From assembly GCA_963833745.1 (NCBI GenBank), contig CAWHZD010000001.1:62001-126000 (forward strand): a DNA stretch of 64,000 nucleotides. Reading direction: 5' to 3'. Shown here piece after piece: positions 7,105-16,034 of this stretch (its first letter is position 1; each line of letters begins with the position of its first letter). The notes beneath the pieces were generated by a model. It did not search any database and had not been told where the DNA came from. It worked only from the letters and a program-made list of their open reading frames with translations. The translations under genes were made by a program, and so were the position numbers. The DNA is from AP-15 sp963833745. Lineage in GTDB: Bacteria; Pseudomonadota; Alphaproteobacteria; ATCC43930; CGMCC-115725.

Positions 7105-8996
7105 CCAGCGAGGCGCCCGATCTGCGCCAAGCCGTTGCCGCTAGCGAGGGGCTGCCCTGGGCCGGCGTCCGGCGCCTCGCGCTGAAGGTCGATTTTGCGA
7201 TCGGCACCGTCGCCGAGGCGGTCGGCGCGGTGCTGGTGTTGGCCGAGACCTGCATTCTCTTCGCCGGCGTCGTCTCGCGCTATGTCTTTAACAGCCCGCT
7301 GATGTGGACCGACGAGCTAGCCAATTTTTTGTTCCTTTGGCTGGCAATGCTCGGCGCTGTCGTCGCGTTTCGCCGCGATGCGCACATGCGGTTGACCACC
7401 TTTGTCAATTCGCTCAGTCCCGAATGGGGGCAATGGCTGGGGACCGTCGGCGCGCTTGTCGTCATCGTTTTCGTCCTCGAAATCCTGGTGCCGGCCGCGC
7501 AGTATCTTCAGATCCAGCGATCAACCGAGTTGATCACCTTGCCGCTGTCCGACGGCTACCGGGTGCTTGCCCTCGTCGTCGGCCCGACCTTGCTGGCGAT
7601 CATCGCGCTGCTGCGCCTGCTCGAGACGACGACACTGCGCGGCTTGGCGTTGGCCGTCGGCGTCGTCGGCGTGATAGCCGGCGCCCTATGGCTGTCGCAG
7701 CCGCTGCTGATCGCGATCGGCAACGGCAGCCTCGTCCTGTTTTTTGTCGTCCTGGTCGCCGCCTGCGTGGTGATCGGGGTGCCGATCGCCTTCACCTTTG
7801 GCATCGCGACCTTTTCCTACCTGGCACTGACCACCAACCTGCCATTGTCGATTGTCGTCAACCGGATCGACGACGGCATCTCGAACCTGCTGCTGCTCGC
7901 GGTGCCGATGTTCGTCTTTCTCGGCCTGCTGATGGAGATGACCGGAATTGCCCGGGTCATGGTCAATTTCCTCGCGGCGCTGATCGGACACGTCAAAGGC
8001 GGTCTCAGCTACGTCCTGCTCGGCGCGATGTATCTGGTCTCGGGCATCTCCGGGTCTAAGGCGGCCGACATGGCGGCAGTGGCGCCAATCCTGTTCCCGG
8101 AGATGCGCCGGCGCGGCGCGCATCCGGGCGAGCTCGCCTCGTTGCTCGCCACGTCGAGCGCGATGTCGGAGACGATCCCGCCGAGCCTGGTGCTGATCAC
8201 GATCGGCTCGGTCACCAACATCTCGATCGCGGCATTGTTTACCGGCGGATTGATGCCGGCCGCGGTGGCGGCGTTGGCGCTGGTCGTCGTCGCCTGGTTC
8301 CGATCGCGCCGCGCCGACACCGGCGGCGGCACAAGGCCACCGGCGGCCCAGATCGTTCGCGCTTTCGCGATCGCGGTGCCGGGGCTGACCCTGCCTTTTG
8401 TGATCCGGTTTGCCGTGATCGAGGGGATTGCGACGGCGACCGAGGTTTCGACGGTCGGCGTAGTGTATACCGCGCTTCTGGGGCTTCTCGTCTACCGGCA
8501 GTTCGACTGGCGCCGGCTCTACCCGATCCTCGTCGACACCTTGTCGCTGACCGGTGCGGTCATGATGATCATCGGCACGGCGACGGCGATGGCCTGGGCA
8601 TTGACCCAATCCGGCTTTTCGCAATGGCTGGTCAGCGTCATGGCGGGCGTGCCGGGGGGGACCGCCGGGTTCCTCGCGATCACCATCGTCGCCTTTATCA
8701 TCTTGGGCAGCGTGCTCGAAGGCCTGCCGGCAATCGTGCTGTTCGGGCCGCTGTTGTTCCCGGTTGCGAAGGCGATGGGGGTGCACGAAGTGCACTACGC
8801 AATGATCGTGATCCTGGCGATGGGGATCGGCCTGTTCGCCCCGCCGTTTGGGGTCGGCTTTTACGGCGCGTGCGCCATCGGCCGCATTTCGCCGGACGAC
8901 GCGCTGTGGCGGATCTGGCCGTATATCGGCGCGCTGGTGGTCGCCCTGATCATCGTCGCTGCGATCCCCTGGTTGTCGATCGGCTTCCTGCGTTAA
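7101..8996 (+). CDS. Fused TRAP transporter small and large permease (DctQ-DctM)
   Basis: A 631-residue inner-membrane protein. Residues about 30-185 form the four-helix DctQ part (with WTDELANFLFLWLAMLGA), and from about 205 to the end the DctM part (VPIAFTFGIATFSYLALTT, SGISGSKAADMAAVAPILFP, SETIPPSLVLITIGS, GIGLFAPPFGVGFYGACAIG). Fusion of the two subunits is a known variant. The GTG at 7101 overlaps the stop of the second binding-protein gene. With the binding proteins it forms a Na+- or H+-driven uptake system for organic acids or similar solutes. Confidence 0.92.
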   Translation: MTSEAPDLRQAVAASEGLPWAGVRRLALKVDFAIGTVAEAVGAVLVLAETCILFAGVVSRYVFNSPLMWTDELANFLFLWLAMLGAVVAFRRDAHMRLTTFVNSLSPEWGQWLGTVGALVVIVFVLEILVPAAQYLQIQRSTELITLPLSDGYRVLALVVGPTLLAIIALLRLLETTTLRGLALAVGVVGVIAGALWLSQPLLIAIGNGSLVLFFVVLVAACVVIGVPIAFTFGIATFSYLALTTNLPLSIVVNRIDDGISNLLLLAVPMFVFLGLLMEMTGIARVMVNFLAALIGHVKGGLSYVLLGAMYLVSGISGSKAADMAAVAPILFPEMRRRGAHPGELASLLATSSAMSETIPPSLVLITIGSVTNISIAALFTGGLMPAAVAALALVVVAWFRSRRADTGGGTRPPAAQIVRAFAIAVPGLTLPFVIRFAVIEGIATATEVSTVGVVYTALLGLLVYRQFDWRRLYPILVDTLSLTGAVMMIIGTATAMAWALTQSGFSQWLVSVMAGVPGGTAGFLAITIVAFIILGSVLEGLPAIVLFGPLLFPVAKAMGVHEVHYAMIVILAMGIGLFAPPFGVGFYGACAIGRISPDDALWRIWPYIGALVVALIIVAAIPWLSIGFLR

Positions 8997-9039
8997 ACTG
9001 CGGCGCCGTATCGAGAAGGCACGACATGCGTTTCGGTCT

Positions 9040-10020
9040 ATGGAATTCACGACACTTGGCCGGACCGGGCTCAAGGTAAGCGTCGCCGGGCTCGGCTGCG
9101 GCGGGTTCAGCCGGCTCGGGCTCGGCACCGGCAAGAGCGAGGCCGAGGCTGTCAGCTTGGTGCACGAGGCGTTTTCGCTCGGCATCAATCTGTTCGACAC
9201 CGCCGCCGTCTACGGCACCGAGGCGGTGCTGGGCAAGGCGCTGAAAGTATTGCCGCGCGACCAGGTCGTGATCACGACCAAGGCCTGGACGCCGCGCGGC
9301 AGCATGCGTTCCGCCGCCGACCGTATCCGGGCGAGCCTCGACAATTCGCTCAAAGAGCTCGCCACCGATTACATCGACGTCTTTCAGCTGCACGGCGTCG
9401 CCCCCGAAGCCTACGACCACGCGCGCGAAGCGATCGCCCCGGTCCTGCTCGGTGAGCAGGCGAAAGGAAAAATCCGCTTTCTTGGCGTGACCGAGACCGG
9501 CTCGTCGGATCCCGAGCACGAGATGGTGCAGCGTGCGGTCGAGGACGGCGTGTGGGACGTCGTCATGGTCGCATTCCACATGATGCACCAGAACGCCCAA
9601 AGCCTGGTGTTTCCGCGTTCGCTCGCCAATCGCGTCGGAACCCTGATCATGTTTGCGGTGCGCAACATCTTTTCAAAACCGCAGCGGCTGAAGGCCGAGC
9701 TGCGGCAGCTGGCGGCCGAAGGCAAGGTCTCGCGCTGGATGGGCCACGCGCCAAACCCGCTCGGTTTCCTGCTTCATGTGGAGGACGGCGGCGCCCTGAC
9801 CATCCCCGAGGCGGCTTATCGCTACGTCCGGCACCAGCCCGGTGTCGACGTCGTGCTGTTCGGCACCGGCGACCGCGAGCATCTGCGCACCAACATTGCG
9901 TCGATCCTGAAGCCGGCCTTGCCCGAAATCGACCGGCGGATGCTCGCGAAATTCTTTGGCCATCTCGCCGGCGTCGGCCTCGACCCGCCCACCTACATGC
10001 CCGGCCTCAGCCTGCACTGA
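9040..10020 (+). CDS. Aldo/keto reductase
   Basis: A 326-residue NADP(H)-dependent TIM-barrel reductase. The catalytic set is visible: Asp in NLFDTA, Tyr in AVYGTE, Lys in VITTKAW and His in VFQLHGV. The segment VVLFGTGDREHLRTN lies where the cofactor phosphate is bound. It begins with the family hallmark LGRTGLKVSVAGLGCGGF. An ATG at 9026 is out of frame, so 9040 is used. It lies 43 bases after the TRAP permease in the same direction and may belong to the same catabolic unit. Confidence 0.9.
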   Translation: MEFTTLGRTGLKVSVAGLGCGGFSRLGLGTGKSEAEAVSLVHEAFSLGINLFDTAAVYGTEAVLGKALKVLPRDQVVITTKAWTPRGSMRSAADRIRASLDNSLKELATDYIDVFQLHGVAPEAYDHAREAIAPVLLGEQAKGKIRFLGVTETGSSDPEHEMVQRAVEDGVWDVVMVAFHMMHQNAQSLVFPRSLANRVGTLIMFAVRNIFSKPQRLKAELRQLAAEGKVSRWMGHAPNPLGFLLHVEDGGALTIPEAAYRYVRHQPGVDVVLFGTGDREHLRTNIASILKPALPEIDRRMLAKFFGHLAGVGLDPPTYMPGLSLH

Positions 10021-10115
10021 CCTGGTGATCCTCACTGGTGCACGCCAGCCTGGCACTGGCAGCGTCGGGCGATGGGACCGGATGGCGAAACCCGCTCTTC
10101 GATGAGGCAAGACCC

Positions 10116-11612
10116 GTGCCACGCGTCCTGACCGCCCGCTTCATGCACGAAACCAACACCTTCAGCCGCGTCAAGACCGACATGCCGCTGATCCGCCGCC
10201 GCGACTTTCATCTCGAAAACGAGATCCCGCAGGCGTTTTGCGACACCCGTTCGGCGCTGGGCGCGACTTTCGAGGCGGCCGACAAATACGGCTGGAGCCT
10301 CATTCATCCGATCTCGGCCAACCCCAACCCGTCCGGCATCGTCACCGACGAGGCGTTCGAGCAGATATCGGGCATGATCCTCGACGCGGTCGCCACGAAG
10401 GGCCCGATCGACGGCGCCCTGCTGCATCTGCACGGCGCGATGGTCGCCGAAAGCCACGAGGACGCCGAGGGCGAATTGCTGGCGCGGCTGCGGGTGAAGC
10501 TCGGCTCGCCGGTGCCGGTGGTCGTCACCCTCGACCTGCACGCCAACGTCACCCAAAAGATGGCCGAGAACGCCAGTGCGCTGATCGCCTTTCGCACCTA
10601 CCCGCATGTCGACATGTACGAGCGCGCCTGGCAGGGTGCGATACTGCTCGAACGCGCGATGAAGGGCGAGATCCGGCCGGTGACGGTGATCGCCCGCCGG
10701 CCGATGATCTACGGGCTCGACCGCGGCCGCCACAAGACCCCGCCGATGGCGGAACTCCTCGCCCGCGCCGACCGGATCGAACAGCGCGGCGAAGCCTTGG
10801 CGGTCAGCATCTGCGCCGGGTTCAGCCGTGCCGACATCCGCGATGTCGGCCCCTCGGTGACGGTCACGACCGACGGCCTCGGCCAGCATGGGCAGGAAAT
10901 TGCCGAGAGCTTTATGGACTACGCCTGGGAAACCCGCGATTTCAGCAGCTTCACGTTGCTGTCGGTCGCCGAGGCGGTGGCGCTGGCAAAACGGGGCGAG
11001 GCTGGCGGCAAGCCGCTCGTCGTCGCCGACTACACCGACAACCCGGGCGGCGGCGGGTATGGCGACGCGACCGCGTTTCTAAAGGGGCTCGTCGAGGGCG
11101 GCGTCGACGGTGTCGCGTTTCACGCGATCTGCGACCCCGAGGCGGTGCAGGCGGGGATGCGCGCCGGGGTCGGCGCCAGGACCGCACTCACTCTCGGCGG
11201 CAAGACCGACCCGGCAATGGGCGGCGCAGCCTTGACTTTGGACGGCGAAATCGTCTGCCTGACCAATGGCAAGTTTGTCGCCTACGGCCCGATGGGTGGC
11301 GGGGTCGAGCGCAATTACGGCCCGTCGATGGTGTTCCGCGTCGGCGGCGTCGACATTGTCGTCATCACCAACAACGGCCAGGCGACCGATCTCGGCCAGT
11401 TCACCTCGCTCGGCATCGACCCGACCCGCTATATGACTGTGGCGGTCAAGTCGATGCAGCATTTCCGCGCCGCGTTCGAGCCGATCGCCCGCGAAATCGT
11501 GCTGGTCGACACCGGCGCCCTGTGTTCCGAGATCTACACTCCCGAACTCTTCACCAAGGTCCGCCGCCCGGTCTGGCCGCTCGACCCGATCCTCGACCTG
11601 GGCGGCGGGTAA
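10116..11612 (+). CDS. M81-family metallopeptidase (MlrC-like)
   Basis: A 498-residue protein of the M81 family, named after the microcystin-pathway peptidase MlrC. The N-terminal ARFMHETNTFS, the LHLHGAMVAESHEDAEGE and VVTLDLHANVT blocks supply the metal-binding His/Asp residues, and the C-terminal half contains the second MlrC domain (DYTDNPGGGGYGDAT). The GTG at 10116 is chosen because homologues begin a few residues before the HETNTFS motif and a GAGG lies 8 bases upstream; the frame extends further up to a GTG at 10038 without support. Most members are uncharacterised hydrolases, so microcystin degradation should not be assumed. Confidence 0.85.
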   Translation: MPRVLTARFMHETNTFSRVKTDMPLIRRRDFHLENEIPQAFCDTRSALGATFEAADKYGWSLIHPISANPNPSGIVTDEAFEQISGMILDAVATKGPIDGALLHLHGAMVAESHEDAEGELLARLRVKLGSPVPVVVTLDLHANVTQKMAENASALIAFRTYPHVDMYERAWQGAILLERAMKGEIRPVTVIARRPMIYGLDRGRHKTPPMAELLARADRIEQRGEALAVSICAGFSRADIRDVGPSVTVTTDGLGQHGQEIAESFMDYAWETRDFSSFTLLSVAEAVALAKRGEAGGKPLVVADYTDNPGGGGYGDATAFLKGLVEGGVDGVAFHAICDPEAVQAGMRAGVGARTALTLGGKTDPAMGGAALTLDGEIVCLTNGKFVAYGPMGGGVERNYGPSMVFRVGGVDIVVITNNGQATDLGQFTSLGIDPTRYMTVAVKSMQHFRAAFEPIAREIVLVDTGALCSEIYTPELFTKVRRPVWPLDPILDLGGG

Positions 11613-11730
11613 ACCACTTCGCCCGCAGCCGGAACAGGCCGGCGGCCGGCGCGGTTTCCCGGTTGTCAAACAGCGCGCCTGCGCCCGCTCGAGAATTGAG
11701 CGGAGAAGCGGCAGCCATGGAAGGGCGAAA

Positions 11731-12729
11731 TTGAGTCACCGCGAACAAGCTGCCCGCGAAGCCGGCGCCGACCCCACTTCGCCCGATCGCGCCTGCCCGT
11801 TTGCGGATCAACCGCCGGCCGGCTCGGCGCCCGCTTCGCGCGGTTGGCGAGAGATCGTGGTTGCGGTCGTCGGCGGTGTCTCGGCCGACCGCATTTTTCT
11901 GATTGCCGCCGGCGTCACATTTTACGCGATCCTTGCCCTGTTCCCCGGCATCGGGGCGATCGTTTCGGTATACGGACTGTTCGCCGATCCCAGCGCCATC
12001 GCCGGCCATCTCGACACGTTTTCGGGCTTTGCGCCCGGCGGCGCCGTCGACGTGCTTCGAGATCAGCTGACCCGCCTCGCACATCAAAACGGAGCCGCGC
12101 TCGGTCTCGGTTTCGCGGTCAGCCTCGTGATTGCGTTGTGGAGTTCCAACGCCGGTATTTCGGGGCTCTTCGACGCGCTGAACATGGTCTACGAAGAGAA
12201 GGACCCGCGCGGCCTGTTGAAATTCTATGCCAGGACACTGGCGTTCACGGTCGGGGCGGTCGTTCTCGCGCTGCTCTCGATTGCCGTACTGGTGGCGTTG
12301 CCGCTCGTCCTCGACCATATCCCGAACGCAGGTGCTACGGCCGTGCTGCTGAAGATAGTCAGATGGCCAATCCTGTTTCTTCTCGCCGCGTTGGGACTTT
12401 CGGTCATCTACCGATATGGGCCCTATCGTAGTGCGCCCCAGTGGCGCTGGATAATCTGGAGCAGCGTCTTTGCAACCATCGTTTGGCTTGCCGCCTCCGC
12501 CCTGTTCTCGTGGTACGTCGCAAGTTTTGGCAGCTACAACAAGACCTACGGCTCGCTTGGCGCGATCTTCGGCTTTATGACCTGGGTGTGGGTTTCGACG
12601 GTGGTCGTCCTGGTCGGCGCCAAGCTCAACGCGGAGCTGGAACGTCGCACCGCGCCCGACCGTGCCGGCGGGCCGCGCGAAACTCGCCCCGCGAACCACA
12701 CGAACCCGCTCGGCTCTCCACGCGTGTAA
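11731..12729 (+). CDS. YihY/BrkB-family inner-membrane protein
   Basis: A 332-residue integral membrane protein with six hydrophobic segments between about residues 45 and 305. Family landmarks are DRIFLIAAGVTFYAILALFPGI near the first helix, a WSSNAGISGLFDALNMVYEEKDPRG loop, and SYNKTYGSLGAIFGFMTWVWVS near the end. The role of the family is unsettled; it was once misread as RNase BN. The start is a TTG at 11731 with GAAGGG just before it; no ATG is available near the N-terminus. Proline-rich residues 10-35 are an ordinary cytoplasmic extension. Confidence 0.85.
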   Translation: MSHREQAAREAGADPTSPDRACPFADQPPAGSAPASRGWREIVVAVVGGVSADRIFLIAAGVTFYAILALFPGIGAIVSVYGLFADPSAIAGHLDTFSGFAPGGAVDVLRDQLTRLAHQNGAALGLGFAVSLVIALWSSNAGISGLFDALNMVYEEKDPRGLLKFYARTLAFTVGAVVLALLSIAVLVALPLVLDHIPNAGATAVLLKIVRWPILFLLAALGLSVIYRYGPYRSAPQWRWIIWSSVFATIVWLAASALFSWYVASFGSYNKTYGSLGAIFGFMTWVWVSTVVVLVGAKLNAELERRTAPDRAGGPRETRPANHTNPLGSPRV

Positions 12730-12828
12730 AGAGATATCGTGTAGAAGAGATATAATGTTACGGCGATGGCCTCCGCCAAAAGGGTGGCAGCCAGGTCGTG
12801 GTCGGGGTCCACCTGGAGGGACAAGTCG

Positions 12829-13683
12829 ATGAGCGCCGTAAGCGAAGACGTAAAGATCATGACGGTCGCCAGCTGCTCGTTTGTCAGCGACGAGCATCGT
12901 TCGCACGTTGTCGTCTCCGGGTCCTATGGCGGCCGGTACAACGCCTTCAACGCCGCCAAGCGGGGCGTGCGTGGGGTGGTCATGAACGACGCCGGCGTCG
13001 GCAAGGACAACGCCGGCATCTGCGGGCTCGACTATCTTGACCAGATCGAGCTGGCGGCGGCGACCGCGGATGCGCAGACCTGCCACATCGGCGACGGCGA
13101 CCACATGCTCGAGCACGGCGTCGTCAGCCACGTCAATCGCGCCGCCGCCGCCCTCGGCTGCGCGCCGGGCCAGAGCGTGCGCAGTTGCGCCGAGCTGATG
13201 CGCGCGGCAATTGCGCCATCGGCCGTGCCGCCGAGCATCACCGACGGCTTTCGCTTTGTCATGCGCGACGTTCCCGGCGAGCCGCGGCTGATCTGCGCCG
13301 ATTCAGTCGGCATGCTGCAACCCGAGGACGCCGGTCAGATTGCCGTCACCGCGTCGCATGGCGCGCTCTCCGGAGGTCGGCCGGACAACGCCATCCCGCC
13401 CGGCATCTACGCCGTGTTCTTCAGCGACGCCGGCGGCGGGATGGACGGGGCCGGCATCGCGCGGCTGGCTGATCTCGACCAAAAAGGGATCGCCGCGGGC
13501 ACGACCTCTGCGGACAGCGCCCCAATCGGCGATTCACGCGCGCTCTACCGCGACGGGATCCTGTCGCACGTCAACCGAGCCGCTGCCCAGTTCGGCGGCC
13601 GGGTCGGCATGCCGCTAAAGGAATTTGTCGACCTGCTGATCGCGGCATCAAAACAACAGCAACCCACGGCACCGACCCGTTAG
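12829..13683 (+). CDS. Unrecognised protein built from two similar halves
   Basis: A 284-residue soluble protein with no signal peptide or membrane segment. A GGAGGG ribosome site 8 bases upstream fixes the ATG at 12829. The two halves are related: the first half has NDAGVGKDNAGICGLDYLDQIELAAAT and later HGVVSHVNRAAAALG, the second half has SDAGGGMDGAGIARLADLDQ and later DGILSHVNRAAAQFG. Each half therefore follows the order beta-rich start, DAGxGxDxAGI, LDQ, IGD, SHVNRAAA. I do not recognise the family. The conserved Gly/Asp-rich turns and the HVNR motif could form two equivalent ligand sites at a pseudo-twofold axis, but this is inference. It stands alone downstream of the yihY-like gene. 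Confidence 0.75.
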   Translation: MSAVSEDVKIMTVASCSFVSDEHRSHVVVSGSYGGRYNAFNAAKRGVRGVVMNDAGVGKDNAGICGLDYLDQIELAAATADAQTCHIGDGDHMLEHGVVSHVNRAAAALGCAPGQSVRSCAELMRAAIAPSAVPPSITDGFRFVMRDVPGEPRLICADSVGMLQPEDAGQIAVTASHGALSGGRPDNAIPPGIYAVFFSDAGGGMDGAGIARLADLDQKGIAAGTTSADSAPIGDSRALYRDGILSHVNRAAAQFGGRVGMPLKEFVDLLIAASKQQQPTAPTR

Positions 13684-13702
13684 TGGAGCAATTCTGACAG
13701 AT

Positions 13703-13722
13703 CACACCCAAAAATCTTTGCC
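13703..13722. repeat. 20-base sequence shared exactly with 23998-24017
   Basis: CACACCCAAAAATCTTTGCC occurs here and at 23998-24017. A second shared block, starting GCCGGGAAGG, lies at about 13991-14041 here and directly follows the first block at 24015-24064 there. The copy here thus carries about 270 extra bases between the two blocks. Confidence 0.75.
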
Positions 13723-13836
13723 ACACCGGCGCACGGGTCCGGCCTGCGGCCGGCTCGAGGACAGGCTCCGGCCGGTGCCCATGGCGCCATGGATCCCGGC
13801 CTTCGAGATTGTGAAGAAATCCCGTCCCGCAGCTCG

Positions 13837-13960
13837 GTCATTCCGGGATGTCCCGAAGGGACCGGCCCGGAACCCATGAAACCGGCGGTTCGCCTTTATG
13901 TTCGTGAGCGGTGTTCATGGGTTCCGGGTTCGCGGGACGATGCCCGCGCCCCGGAATGAC
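13837..13960. repeat. Long inverted repeat (GTCATTCCGGG-type)
   Basis: The left arm begins GTCATTCCGGGATG at 13837 and runs to AACCCATGAA at 13880; the right arm begins TTCATGGGTTCCGGG at 13914 and ends CCCCGGAATGAC at 13960. The arms are inverted copies with a few mismatches and gaps. Elements with GTCATTCC outer ends are common dispersed intergenic palindromes in alphaproteobacteria. Confidence 0.65.
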
Positions 13961-14260
13961 GCGCTTCAGGATTGTTTCACACGCTCCTTCGCCGGGAAGG
14001 GCGACCGGATGACGTCGTGGGGCACAAACGTCGGGTGCGCGCCACCAGGTCGGCCGGTGTTTGCCGGAGCCGGATCGCCGGCCGGCAGGTCGAGCCGATG
14101 GCGGCGCCGCGTTGGGACGCGGTCTGCGCGACGCAGGCGTCCTATTTCGCGTAACAAGGTTGACGGTTTGCGCGCGTCCGGATAATCGTCGTGCCGCGAT
14201 CATGAACAGGTTGGCCCGCAATCCGAGGCCAGCCGAAGAACGAAGTGGAGGAAGCGGACC

Positions 14261-15079
14261 ATGCGGACGTCCTTGCGACGAGCGGTTGCGGTCGTGTTCA
14301 CGTCATTGTTGCTGAGCCCGGCGGCATTGGCCGGGGACGGGTTTACCGCCTGGGGGCCGGTGTACGACATCACCCATTTCGACGTCCTCCCGGTTACCTC
14401 GCCGTTCGACTCCGAGCAGATTGCCTACGCGGCGCTGTTCAAATATCGCGACGCCAGCAAATCAGATCCGGGATTTGAGAGCTTCCGGGTGGTCAATTGG
14501 CTGTTGGCTTCGAACCATTCGCAAATCATCGACGTCTGGCGCAGCCTCGACGCGTTCGAGCACCACCTGGCTCAAATGCACAGCGTCGATTTCCGGTTTG
14601 CGGTGCAGGTCCAGCCGCCGCCGGCCCCTCCCCTCTTCAACTGCTGTATCGGCAGCCCGATCGACGACCGCCAATACAGTCTGGTGAAGTCGTTCAACAC
14701 GCCGTGGACAAGCAACGCGTTGCCCTCAGGCGTCGGGCTAAAAGACAGTGCACTGTTTGTCGTGACCTATGTCGATTTTCTGACGGACGGCGACCCCGGC
14801 AAAGGCCAGGACGAGCTGGTCCGCTATGGATCCGACACCGGCAAGGCATCCGGCCAGCTGAGTTTTACAGTCCTGCAACAGCTCGATCGGCCCAACCGCT
14901 TTGCCACCCTGGAGGTCTGGGCTTTGGTAACCGACTACAACGCGTGGCAGAACGACCCGAAGACTGTGAAATTCGTCGCCAAGGTCATGCCCCTGCTCGG
15001 CTCGCCGCTTGATCACCGGTTGAACATCCTGTGCGGCGAGACCTACGTCGACGGGACGGGCTGCACGCCGCCCCCTTGA
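14261..15079 (+). CDS. Secreted protein with ABM-like (dimeric alpha/beta barrel) fold halves
   Basis: A 272-residue protein with a clear Sec signal peptide (RRAVAVVFTSLLLSPAALAG, cleavage near residue 25). GGAGGA lies 7-10 bases before the ATG at 14261. Two segments, about 50-110 and 155-260, each show the strand-helix-strand pattern of antibiotic-biosynthesis-monooxygenase-like barrels, with EHHLAQMHSVDFRF and later LEVWALVTDYNAWQNDPKTVKFVAKV as the helix/His parts. Cysteines at FNCCIG and ILCGETYVDGTGCT could form disulphides. A periplasmic stress or detoxification role is possible, but the assignment rests on pattern only. Confidence 0.6.
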   Translation: MRTSLRRAVAVVFTSLLLSPAALAGDGFTAWGPVYDITHFDVLPVTSPFDSEQIAYAALFKYRDASKSDPGFESFRVVNWLLASNHSQIIDVWRSLDAFEHHLAQMHSVDFRFAVQVQPPPAPPLFNCCIGSPIDDRQYSLVKSFNTPWTSNALPSGVGLKDSALFVVTYVDFLTDGDPGKGQDELVRYGSDTGKASGQLSFTVLQQLDRPNRFATLEVWALVTDYNAWQNDPKTVKFVAKVMPLLGSPLDHRLNILCGETYVDGTGCTPPP

Positions 15080-15115
15080 GACACAACGGGGCCTAACGCG
15101 CCCGGCGACCAGCGC

Positions 15116-15955
15116 CTAACCCTCGATGTCGAGGCCGAGATCGAGGATTGGGGCGCTGTGGGTGATCCAGCCCGACGAGATCAGATCGACACCGGTGGCG
15201 GCGACGGCGGCGACGGTTTCGGGGCTGATCCGGCCCGACGCCTCGGTCACGGCGCGGCCGTCGACCATCGCCACCGCGCGGCGCAGGGTCTCCGGGCTCA
15301 TATTGTCGAGCAACACCGCGTCGACGCCGACCTCCAGCGCCTCGGCAAGCTGGTCCAAGGTGTCGACTTCGAGCTCGATCTTGACGAGGTGCCCGGCATG
15401 GGCGCGGGCGCGTTCGAGCGCCGGCTTGACCCCACCCGCCATTGCCAGATGGTTGTCCTTGATCAGCATGGCGTCGTCGAGGCCGAAGCGATGGTTGGCG
15501 CCGCCGCCGAGCCGAACCGCTTCCTTCTCGAGGGTGCGCAACCCGGGCGTCGTCTTGCGGGTACAGACGATCTTGGCCTTGGTGCCGGCGATCGCGTCCG
15601 CCAAGGCGCGCGTCGCCGTGGCGACCCCGGACATCCGGCTTAAGAGGTTGAGAGCGGTGCGCTCGGCGGCGAGCACGCTGCGCGCCCGGCCTACGATGCG
15701 GGCGACCCTGTCGCCGCGGGCGACCCGGGCGCCATCCGCGCGCACGCGCTCGATCCGCAATGCCGGCTCGACCAGCTCAAAGGCGAGCAACGCCGCCTCG
15801 AGCCCGGCGACGACCCCCGGCTGGCGCACCACGATCACCGCCTCGACCTGTGCGTCCGCCGGCACGATCGCGTCGCTCGTGATGTCGCCGGCGCGGCCCA
15901 GATCTTCGAGCAATGCCGCCCGCACGATCGGCTCGATGATCAGCCGCAGCACCAT
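15116..15955 (-). CDS. nadC: Nicotinate-nucleotide diphosphorylase (carboxylating)
   Basis: A 279-residue enzyme converting quinolinate and PRPP to nicotinate mononucleotide in de novo NAD synthesis. Characteristic blocks are LLEDLGRAGDITSDAIVP, ALNLLSRMSGVAT, CTRKTTPGLRTLEKEAVRLGGGANHRFGLDDAMLIKDNHL and VDAVLLDNMSPE. GAGGAGGT upstream fixes the ATG at 15955. It lies 79 bases downstream of nadA on the same strand, with a GC palindrome between them. The usual intervening nadB gene is absent. Confidence 0.95.
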   Translation of the reverse strand: MVLRLIIEPIVRAALLEDLGRAGDITSDAIVPADAQVEAVIVVRQPGVVAGLEAALLAFELVEPALRIERVRADGARVARGDRVARIVGRARSVLAAERTALNLLSRMSGVATATRALADAIAGTKAKIVCTRKTTPGLRTLEKEAVRLGGGANHRFGLDDAMLIKDNHLAMAGGVKPALERARAHAGHLVKIELEVDTLDQLAEALEVGVDAVLLDNMSPETLRRAVAMVDGRAVTEASGRISPETVAAVAATGVDLISSGWITHSAPILDLGLDIEG

Positions 15956-15984
15956 TCCCAACCTCCTCGTCGATGCGCCACCAG

Positions 15985-16025
15985 CCCCTCACCCCAACCC
16001 TCTCCCCGCAAGCGGGGCGAGGGAG
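15985..16025. repeat. Dispersed palindrome between nadA and nadC
   Basis: CCCCTCACCC followed by a hairpin with arms CCCTCTCCCCGC (15998-16009) and GCGGGGCGAGGG (16012-16023). This CCCTCTCCCC/GGGGAGAGGG design is a very common mobile intergenic palindrome in proteobacteria. Lying within the operon, it could act as an mRNA stabiliser or processing site. Confidence 0.65.
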
Positions 16026-16034
16026 CGACGGGCG

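Larger units (their letters stand above)
13684..14260. other. 577-base intergenic space with repeats, no convincing gene
   Basis: It contains a repeat shared with 23998-24064 (pieces at 13703-13722 and about 13991-14041) and a large inverted repeat at 13837-13960. Short open frames on both strands are fully explained by high GC and none has a ribosome site or a recognisable product. GGAGGA just before 14261 belongs to the next gene. Confidence 0.7.

Noticed and set aside
7686..9200. 504-codon minus-strand frame over the TRAP permease
   Set aside because: Antisense shadow of membrane-protein codons; very Arg/Asp/His-rich.
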